Below are positions 54,851 through 64,000 of a DNA stretch of 64,000 nt, piece after piece; within the stretch, counting starts at the first letter, position 1; the number at the start of each line of letters is the position of its first letter. The notes under the pieces are model-generated. The model made no database searches and was not told the DNA's origin. It saw only the letters and a list, made by a program, of their open reading frames with translations. The stretch is taken from NCBI GenBank assembly GCA_035582835.1, contig JAYKAV010000489.1:1160580-1224579 (forward strand), given 5' to 3'. A program made the position numbers and the translations under genes. The DNA is from Phoebastria nigripes (lineage: Eukaryota > Chordata > Aves > Procellariiformes > Diomedeidae).

Positions 54851-57119
54851 CCAGTGCCAGCACGTGCCTCGCTGCCCAGGCAGCAGCCGGAGCAAGGAGC
54901 ATGAGGAGTGTGCCTGCTCCGGGGAGAGGAGATGCTGGGGTCGGGGCTGAGCTTGGAAATCCAGCAGTTCTTGATGCATCTCAGGACCATGAGCTTGCAA
55001 GCTCAGCTCTAAGCCCCGGCAAAGCTCTCCTGGGCAGCGGTGATCCCTCCTGCAGCACAAGCAGGTGATTCCTGGTGCTGCAGACACGGAGCTGGGATGG
55101 GCTGATGGGGAGGGCTCGGGGCTGGGAACGCAGCGCCATGAGATAAGGGGACTGCATCATGGAACACCAGCCTCAGGGGACCTGCTGCCCGAACCACCCG
55201 CTGCAGACGGGCCGAAGGATGCAAAGAGATAAGCATAAGGTCACCCAAGCCCTGGGAGAGCTCACTGGGCGGCTCAGTGGCAGGAGGCTGAATAAACTTC
55301 TCGGCCGTGTCCTGCCGTCTGTCCGGAGCTGCCAAGGAAGCCGCAGGGGCTCTGTGGGCACCACCAGCCCTCGGCAAGGCAAGGGCACGGGCTAGCGGGG
55401 CCGAGCAGTTTCTGGGCGCTGGTTTACACTGCACTGGGGCCGGGCTGGGCGAGCATGTGGCTCCTTGCAGGGCACCGGCTCCCAGCCTGTCCCAGAGGAT
55501 TTATTTTCCTAAAATGGAAGCAAAAGCTGAATTGATTTATTTTGGTTGGCAGCATGCGGAGCAGGGTAAATAATCCACAAGAAGGTCCAGAGCTGTCCAG
55601 ATACACCAGGCATCTCCAGAGGCCCGGTTTCTTCTCCTATAAGAACTGGGTTGGTCTTATTTTCTGACTCCCCAGCTCCCATGGCAGGAGCTGGCTCATT
55701 CCTGGGCAGAGCTGTGGCCAAGGGCCGGCACAGCAGCTCCCAAAGCTGCATCCGGCTCTGCTCTGGGCAAGCATCACTCTTGCATCCACATGTGCCCATG
55801 GCTCAGGACATGCTTGCTGGCTCGCCCTGCAGAGATGCACTTGATGTGTCTCACTTGCTCCTGGCACACTGTTAGATCATGCTGCAGGGTGCTCAGGTGG
55901 CCACAGAGACCTTTTTGTTGGCTGATGGGGATGTCTGTGCTTTCCAGCCACTCTGGGAGCCTCTCTGCACAGCTCTGAGCCGTGCACATGCCATGGGCGT
56001 GCAGGAGCTCAGCCTGGTTTCCTCCAGCATCTTCTTCCATGGTCCCCCTGTGCTGCAGCCCTCCCCTCGGCCCCTCCAGGCGATGTGCAGCTCTCCAGGC
56101 TCTCGCTCGGCAGCTGGTTCTTATTCCTGCAGATTATCTGTCTGGGTTTGCACGGGGGGGTTGATATAACACTTCTGGGTGTTTTTCCTTCCCAGAGCCC
56201 TCTGGAGCATCCCCAGCTCCCCGAGGGTTTCTCACTATTTCTCACACAAACCCAGCCCCTTTGGTACAAGCCAGTCCCCTTTCCCCCAGAGAATATCCCG
56301 TAACCATCCAGGTGTTTCTCTGCTAAAGTCGAGGTCATTTGGGGTTTTTCATGTTTCTCTTTGGGAGTTTCTCTTCTGTTGGAGATTTTGCTTTATTGCT
56401 ATTTTGGTCTCTACTTGCAAAGCAAATCTCATCTGCATTATTTTGGATGTCTCCAAAGAGAAGACTTTGCCACACGATGGCCGTGGGGACAGAGAAGCAA
56501 AAACTTTCTTTTTCTCTAATGAAAGAACCCAATGTCATAGAAATAACCCACCCTGGCTGACCAGATGGCCTTTCTGTCTGCCGGGAATGTCAGCAGGAGC
56601 TCCTGGCCATGAACCTGCATGGCCGCCCCTGTGAGCACAACAAGAGATTCCTGAAGCTTTGCCCATCCCAGCAGAGAGAAGGGGAGGAGAGACCTCTGTA
56701 GATAAAGCAATGCCAGCGGGGTGTTATGGCATCGTGTTTGGGATGCTTCTGCCCATACCCATCTTGGGAGGGGACTGGCTGTGCTTTGAGGCTCAAGCCT
56801 GGTGACCCCCACCCGCAGCACGGACCCTCCCAGGTGGACAGCGTGTGTGACCATGGTGGTAAGCATCACTAACCCCTTTGTGGAGCCACAGCTGCCTCCG
56901 GGCACTGCGACATCTCCTAGCCATGAATTCCTCCCTTGAATAATGAGCTGTAGCCGGGGGGAAGGAGACTTTTCTCCTATTTCTTTGTCAGTCTTTAAAC
57001 CCAGTTGCAAACACTGCTGGTAATTAAGGGCTGTCTTGCCATTTGGGTGATGTGCTGAAGTGCAACCTCCTGCTCCCAGCCAGATGCTCCACAGCAAACC
57101 CATCCTGGAGGAGAGGCAA

Positions 57120-57730
57120 ATTTCGTCTTAATTTTCTTCTTCTGTATTGCAACAAAAAGCTTCCTATCCGAGGCGGCCTTGAAAACCTCTCCTTATTAAA
57201 AGACCTCCTTGAAACATATTATAGCAGCTGAGGAGGGTGGTTATGAAGCACAAAAAGCCTGCAGAAGAGCTCATTAAAACAATAAATTACAACTAATTAG
57301 AATAAATCAAGCTAAATCATCTCCAGTGTGAAGGTAAAATGAGGTGTGAGTGAGTGTTTTTAATAAGGCTGGTGCTAATCCCAGGCTCCTCTTTAATGTG
57401 ATGGTGAGTCCTGCTGCAGTGATGATCCTGCTGCTGGGATGGGGGCGGAAAAGAGACCCAGACAAAGGCGAGGGGAAAGCAGAGCTAATGGCATTTTTAA
57501 TTGCTTCCCAATCTGAGCTGCCTGTCCCTAATTGCAGTGGGTTTGGGGGTAGTGCAGCATCCGCAGTGGCTCGCAGAGGGGCAGGCACAGGTCGAGGCGC
57601 TTGGGTTTGGGTTTTNTCTCTTTAATTTGCGATGCGCAAAGTGGCTGTGGGGTTTTGTTCCTCTCTGTCATATCACTTCATCACACGCAGCCACAGCTAA
57701 ATGACTTCTCTGCATAATTAGCAGTGAGAT
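57120..57730. other. AT-rich islands
   Basis: 57120-57380 contains CATTAAAACAATAAATTAC, AACTAATTAGAATAAATC and GCTAAATC. 57480-57730 contains TTTTTAATTGC, CTTTAATTTGCG and GCATAATTAGC. Candidate conserved elements. Confidence 0.28.
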
Positions 57731-58319
57731 CATCATGACCGCCTTGGCTTGGAGTCATTTCTCCTCCGGTCTCCAAAGAGCTGCTCAAAACAAGGGAGAG
57801 GAGGGAGGTGTGGGGGGAGGCAGCGGGATGGGTGCCCTGCCTGAGCCCAGGCAGCCCCGGAGATGGGTGCTGGAGAGGAACACCTTGGGGACACCTTGGA
57901 CCCCTGCTCCTGCACCAGCTAAGGGAGGTTTGGGAGATCTCACTGTCCTCCTTGATGATGTTAATACTCGAGCCAAAGGTCCTAGGGAGCAAAGACCAGA
58001 AGCAGCAGCCTGACCCACGCTGAGGACAGGGCTCGCTGCCAGTGGGACACTAGGGAAAACCTTCTGCAATGTGTTAAACACCCACGTAGGACATCCTTGA
58101 CCAGAAGGTCTTTGAGCTGCCAAAGCAAAAGGTTTCCTGCTGAAATGAGTGAATCGCTTCTGAAAGCACCTGGAAGTAGGCTTGGCTCTTGGGAACGTGG
58201 AGCCCAGACCCCGCATGGGCACTGGTGCCATGGCCAGGGTCAGCGGTGATGCTGCTGAGACACCATGGCTTGAGCCCTCCCAGCTGCTGCTTCCCTCCAA
58301 GGGATGAGCACTACTGCCA

Positions 58320-58530
58320 GTGCTGGAAAAAATGTATTAGTTTCATTAAGCTTAAATGATTAGCTCCAGGCCTTGATAATGATACTTAATGGATCTAATA
58401 TTTTTTTGGTGATTATGCTGTTGTATACAGTGGTGTATATCATTAATAACCTTCTTTAAACCTCCTTGCTTTCGCTGTCACTAATTATGTTCAAGCCCTT
58501 CTTATGCCTAAGCCCAATCAGCTGCCTATA
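58320..58530. other. AT-rich island
   Basis: GTTTCATTAAGC, TTAAATGATTAGC, GATACTTAATGG, TCATTAATAACC and CACTAATTATG lie within 210 bp, again homeodomain-like cores. Candidate conserved element. Confidence 0.3.
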
Positions 58531-61309
58531 AAGAGGCTTTACCCCATGAAGACTGCCCAGCTGTGCCAGGAGGCAGATGCTGATGTCTTGGGTTACTGGG
58601 CAGGAGGATGCTTGGATTTGGCCGCAGGAGCCACGCAGGGTGGCCAGGGCAGCTGTGGCGGGTGCTGCTTTCTGCAGGAGGTGGTGGAAAGCCTTGGGGC
58701 AGCTCTGCTCTGTTCAAAACCCCTTTCCCAGTCACCCCCTGAGTTCTGCAGGGGGGATAGCACCAGCCAGGGCCGCCCCACGTCCCGGTTTTATCACCTA
58801 TTGGTGTCCGAAGGGAGATGATGGGCAGTAGGTGAGGGTGGGGAAGTCAAACATTGCTCACTATTTTTCCCAGGGGGTGATAACGAATGCATCGAGGATT
58901 CAGTGTTTTCTCAGGGAAGGTGCACCCAAGCCCGGGGCTCACCTGTTATTGCTAGATCAAACCTGTGTGGTCCCCATGCTGGATGTGGCTGGGTGGAAGA
59001 AGTAGCATCGCCACCGTCTCAAAACTCTCCCTGAAACTTGCCGTCGCCCTTGGGAGGAGCAAACAGGCTTGGCTGCTCCTCTGCTCCTCCCTGTCTGCGC
59101 CTCCTTCCCGTCCCTGCGAGTTGATTAATCCATTAGGATTAACCTCTCTTTAACTCCTTGATTAGCTGCATTTTAAAACTCCATTTGTTTTCCTTTTTAC
59201 ATCAAGCCAGAGCCAAAAAAAGAGGCCAATTTGCAGCGATACTGATTTACTGCAATTTCTGAAAATCAGGGTGAACGCCGGGAAGGCATGCTTGGCATTT
59301 CAACTCCTCCCCGGCGAGCTGTGAGAGGCTCCATCCGGCAGGAGCCAACTTTGGGAAGAACACCACGGAACCAGCATCCACCCAAGATCCTGGGCTGTTT
59401 TCTGATGGTATCAGTGCAAACCGGGAAGATGCATCCTGCATTTCAAGGACTGAAAATGACCTGCTCTGTACCTTGGGGAAACCGAGGCCCTTGTGAAGTG
59501 ACGTGCGTGGGGCAGCAAGGCTGATCCTCAGCCCTTAGATGGCTTTTTGGTCCCTCAGGGACATCCATTTCTCCACTGGAAGTGTCCTTGACTTCCCTGA
59601 ACTGCGCACAGCAGGAATTTCTCAAGATTGGGCTTCTTTCTTTGAGATCATACAGGGCGGTAACGTCATGGTTTGGCCTCATCCAGACCCGATTTGCCAG
59701 GTGTAGGCCCAGCCCTGGGTTTACCGAACCTGAGTGTAGCCCATGACCTCGGTGAGCTGCCAGACCCCTCCAGAGTCCGGGGGTGTTTGATGACAAAAAC
59801 TTTGCCCTTCTGAGCCGGGAGCTTGGCTCGGTGTCTGCTCCGGCTTTGCCCATGGAGCGGGGGCAGCTGCCTTCCTCTGCCATGCAGGAGCCACCTGGGA
59901 AAAATCATTAATATCTTCAAAAACAAGCAAACCCACTGGATTTAAAACAAAATCTCTACTGTTCCTAAATGCCAGTCTTTCACCTCCCTGGGAAGGAGTG
60001 ACTCCCTTTCCGTGCCCAGCCCGGGGCTGTCTTGGGGTCCTGCCCTCGGCTGCCCCGGCACCCCAGCGAATGTGGCCGATGATGGTGTTTGTCCACACCA
60101 TTGCTGAGGCCAGGGGTGCTGAAACACAGGTGGCAACGGGGACGTGCTGGGGCAAGCAGAGCTGTGTAGCTAGTAACAGTTCCATGGTGGGGCTGTTGGG
60201 CCCCCCAGGGGAAGGAACAGCTCGCTCCTGCTTTAACCCCGGCTCCGTGCCCCATGGCTTCACCCCTTGCAGGTGAAACGGGTGCAGCTCTGCAGCAGCC
60301 TGGCCCAGCACACCCTGCCCGTGCAGCGGGAGGAGCGGCCACTCGCCACGTGTCCCATCTCTCGCTGGGCACAGATCATCCCCTTGATGAACTGGCTGCT
60401 CCGGAGTTACTCCTGCTGCATTTATGTGATCATTAAGCTTTAAGGCGACTAACACTAACCACCTGCCGACCTGCGCTGACCTTTCAATTCATTCTTCAGT
60501 CACTTCCTCTGGCTGTGAATCAATGTCTGAGCCCGGGTGCTTTCGGAGGCAGTTGGCAGGGCTGGGGGGAGCAGCACGCCGGGATACAGGGGGGCTCTGC
60601 CTCTGCCGAGGAGGGACAGGGACAAACAGCTTTCACAGGGCTGGAGAAATTGGCTGAGCGGTGTATCACTGCTCGTAGGAGTTTGCCCCCTGATTAGGGG
60701 ACCTGCTTGTGCGGGCAGGGGCCGAGGCCCTGGCCCGGAGCTCAGCAAAGCCAAGGCTCAGAGCTGGGGTCTGGGGTGTCCTCTTGCCTGGCCGAGGGCT
60801 GGGGGTCTCCCCTGGGGCTGGGGTGCTGAAGGAGACGGCTTGTGCTGGCACCAAAGCCCCTCTCCTATGGAGCCCTGTTTTGGGTTGGCTGGCTGCAAGG
60901 AGCAGCTTTCCCTGCAGCGGTTTGGGTGTCTAAGAAGGGCTGAGTGGAGCAGGGACATCACTAGAGCCCTTCTCCTCTTCCAGGTTGCCTGCTTGCAGGA
61001 CGTTCATAAGGACTTTTGAGATTTCTCTAAGGTTTTGGAGTAGCTCAATGTGTTTCTAAGCTATTTTGGGGCGCATGAGTGGGAAATATAAGTCATGGAC
61101 ACATGCACCTGTGTGCACACATATGCGATAGCCTGTGGGTTCAAGTGTTTAGGCAAGCAAGTTCAAAGCTCTGCAAGGGAATCTTCTTCCCATTACTGAA
61201 GCAAAACAAGGCAAAACCAAGCGGAGGGCTTTGCCTCACGGGACTGTGGCGCCTGAAGCTGGGCTGCCCTGCACGGGTGGTGTTGGAACTGGGAAAGTCT
61301 CCTCAGAGC

Positions 61310-61560
61310 CATCTGTGAGCTGTCAAAATATATTATAAGCTGCAGTTGAGGTTTAAAAAGCTTCACACTGATACACAATTTAGGGGGAGCATCTTGCATT
61401 TCCATAGCTATACAACAAGATTTTCTGAAATTGCAATGATATGAGAAAATGTCTTTTAAAGTGGCACCCAGATGGCAGGGGGAAATTGTGCTGTTTGAAT
61501 TCTCTTCAGATAAATTGAAGCTAAAGGGATGTTAAACATTTTATAGGTTTCCCCCCCTTC
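61310..61560. other. AT-rich island
   Basis: CAAAATATATTATAAGC, GTTTAAAAAGC and GAAATTGCAATGATATG are the most AT-rich parts. Candidate conserved element on composition only. Confidence 0.2.
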
Positions 61561-63329
61561 CACCACCTGCTACTGAAAGTACACGAGGAGTCATCAAACA
61601 GAGCAAGTGAGATCCTTACAGTGCACCGCTTAGGAAACGGCCTCACCTCAGTCCTGCATCTGATGGCAATTAACACCCAGAGATCCCGAACCTGGCAGGG
61701 TCAGGTCTGGGCTCCTCGCCCGCTCCTCCACGGAGGTTGGGATGCACATGGGCAGCAGGAGGGGTTGCAGGATTTGGGTTCCTTGGGGCCTTTGCGTGAC
61801 CATGGCATGAGCCTGGAGCGATGGGGAGAGGCTGTCGGACCCAGTGGAGCAACACTCTGGGGGNGTGGGTGAGGTGCTGCTCCTCAGAGCCAGCCCCACA
61901 GTAAGCCTCACCGTAAAATCAGGGCCCACGTTAATGCAGGCAAACTTTGTGATAACAAACCTCCCCACCCGCTCCCCGGGAAGGTGGCTCTCAGGGCTGG
62001 GATTTCTGGGGGTGGGTTGCCCAAACCCATTTCTAAGGAGCCGTAGGTGTCAGGGCTCAGCCTTGGGGTTTGCAGCATGAGCAAGATGCAGTGGCTGGAG
62101 CTGTATTTCTCCTTGGAAAGCCACCTGCCACAGGATGCATAGACCCCCAAATGCAAGAATGGAGCATTTGGCTATAAATCACCCTAACGCCAGCCATCCC
62201 CAGAGCTGTGCTGCTTTAGGGACAGGCTCTGTCCCCCTGGCTTCAAGGCGATGCTGTGAAGCCTCCCCAGCATTGCTCTGTGGGGCAGCAGGCACTTCCC
62301 TCACAGGTTTTTTTCTTTTTCCCCCTCCTTAGCATTCACAAGTGAGGAGTGTTTTTGCTCCTGAGCTAAATATGTCACTTCGTCTTGTAGTGGCTGCCAG
62401 GTTTTAAAACGCTGGCAACTTGCAAAAGCACCGAGAGGACAAATGCCAATAGTTACGCACCCGTCTTTACTCAAGGAAGAAGAGCTGGGCTTTGCGGCTT
62501 TTTGCTTTTTGTTTTTGTTTTGAAAGTAAAATTAGCATGTTTACCCGGTCGTTTACTTAAGCTGTTAGTCATGGCAAAAGAAACGTGTGCCGGCTGGTTT
62601 GTCTCCTCTGGCGGGTCTCGCTTCCCTGGGGTGGGCTGGGGTGCTCAGGGGAGACCGTGAGCAATAGCAGCAAATATGCAAGCCTTGGTTGCATTGCCTC
62701 TCGGGAAGGCGAGCCAGGGGTGACGGCAGAGCAGCCTTGGGGCTCCCGGGAAGCCTTTCCCCACTCCGTACCTCCCTCATCGCTCGTGCCGGCGAACACC
62801 GATGGGGCGAGCAGCCGCAGTGCCTGGGCAGCGCTCTGCACCCAGGTCCTCTGACCCTCTGCTGGGTCAGAAACTGCTGCTTCAAGCCCCATCCAAGCCT
62901 GGTCCGCGTGGGGCAGCTGCCCTTTCAGCCCATCCCTGGGCAAGCTTTTATACGTACACTTTTTTATTATTATTTCCAGCATTGTCAGATTCATTACAGC
63001 AGATGGGCCCATCCAGCAGGCAGGGTGATGCTCCTGATGGGTGGTGAGATGTCTTTGTGCTTAACACGAAATGGAGGTCGCTGGCGGGGCGCGTTGCTGT
63101 GTTTCTTCCAGTGTGGCAGAGCACTTCCCGGTTGGGATCTGGCTCGAGTTTTGGGAGAAGAGATCCTGGGCTAGATCCCAGCAGTTATTTCAATGGACTG
63201 AGCCCGCAGGGAGCACCTGCTCGCCAGCAGCGTGGGCTTTCTGACATACAGCAGCGCTGCAGAAAGCCATGAGGGCTGGGGCTACGTATTTTTAAACAAC
63301 CTTGGCCAGGCAGGCTTTGCCAGAGCGCT

Positions 63330-63640
63330 GCCTTTTCTTGTTATCTCTTCCTGCAATTACAGAATGATTCAGTGACAGCTATCCTGCGGTTTAATGCAAG
63401 AAGCTTCGTGCAGGTACAGTGTGTATAAACACAGCAACGCTTTCTGGTATGACACGGTACTGTCTCGTGTTATCACAGCTTGAGATGTTCAGCAAATAAT
63501 CGGAATCTTTCCTTCAAACACCAGGTTATTTTGGAGGGGGGTAGTCATATTATCTATTATACTCGCAAAAACAGATAATAATAGTAATACCATTTGGTGG
63601 AGCGCTGTTAATGCAACAAGGCTGTCACTTGTCACCAAGA
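63330..63640. other. AT-rich island
   Basis: Contains GCAATTACAG, CAAATAATCGG, TATTATCTATTATAC and CAGATAATAATAGTAATACC. Candidate conserved element on composition only. Confidence 0.22.
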
Positions 63641-64000
63641 ATGCTGTGCGTGGCAGCCTGTTAAAAAGAAAGTCAAAACAAGGCTGGCAGCAGCCAGCCC
63701 GAGCACATCGCGGTCGCTGCCAGGGCTCTGAGAGTGCGATCGTGTTTCCCCCACGCTGGAGCCAGCGAGGATATTCTGTACTTCTGAGCTATGCTGGCTT
63801 GGCTGGCGCAGCCCATGATGTGCTCACCGGCAGGGCAGCAGCGACGTCCCGGCATGCTGTGGCTTGTAGGGACACCAATAGCGCTGCCCCAGGTCTCGTG
63901 TTTGTGAGTTTTCTTGGTTTTGGCAGGGACACTTGTCCCGAGCTGGGCTGAGCGTGCCCCTGCCGCCTGCCTGCCTCGCTGCTGAGCTCCCTCCCAAATC

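Larger units (their letters stand above)
52056..64000. other. Intergenic region downstream of HSPB8
   Basis: About 12 kb without a recognisable exon on either strand. In human the next gene on this side is CCDC60, well downstream; no part of it was recognised. AT-rich islands are listed separately. The rest is GC-rich, unique-looking sequence. Confidence 0.6.

Noticed and set aside
1..64000. CRISPR arrays, insertion sequences, operons, riboswitches, tRNA or rRNA genes
   Set aside because: None seen. The window is vertebrate chromosomal DNA with spliced genes and no such repeats or RNA folds were recognised.
52056..64000. Exons of the next gene (CCDC60 in human)
   Set aside because: No conserved coding segment was recognised on either strand.

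Overview
This is a vertebrate nuclear genome window, most likely from a bird or other sauropsid. It holds two protein genes on the + strand: the 3' part of SRRM4 (nSR100, the neuronal microexon splicing factor) and the whole of HSPB8 (small heat shock protein B8/HSP22). The vertebrate call rests on spliced genes with canonical GT-AG introns and on clear family matches. The sauropsid call is weaker: introns are short and GC-rich, I see no Alu/B1/L1-type repeats, and HSPB8 differs from the mammalian protein. SRRM4-HSPB8 in tandem is also the human chromosome 12q24 order, so synteny agrees. Isolated single N bases are scattered through the draft sequence.

Layout. 1-18416 is non-coding and is best read as SRRM4 intron 2. 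It is GC-rich filler with several AT-rich islands that look like conserved non-coding elements; the strongest lies directly before the first visible exon. 18417-39385 holds eleven SRRM4 coding exons, read here as exons 3-13. They encode about 521 residues: lysine-rich clusters, His/Arg and Arg/Ser repeats, a Ser-rich linker and the C-terminal eMIC domain. 39386 to about 45310 is a long SRRM4 3' UTR with AU-rich elements, three Pumilio sites and one AATAAA. A gap of about 2.6 kb leads to the HSPB8 promoter (TATA box at 47897, heat shock element at 47922-47941, CpG-rich leader). HSPB8 follows in three exons (48428-51444; 200 residues) and ends at an AATAAA at 52030. From about 52056 to 64000 I find no gene, only further AT-rich islands.

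Function. SRRM4 is a nuclear, neuron-enriched activator of microexon splicing. HSPB8 is a cytosolic chaperone that works with BAG3 in selective autophagy. They are neighbours and nothing suggests a shared pathway.

Main points for follow-up: an IPV tripeptide in the HSPB8 C-terminal tail that I do not recall in the human protein; a 60-nt exon-like segment inside the large SRRM4 intron 8, which reads as an RS peptide in one frame and as an immediate stop in the frame left by exon 8; a 12-nt in-frame candidate microexon just upstream of exon 9; and a heat shock element lying on the predicted HSPB8 transcription start.
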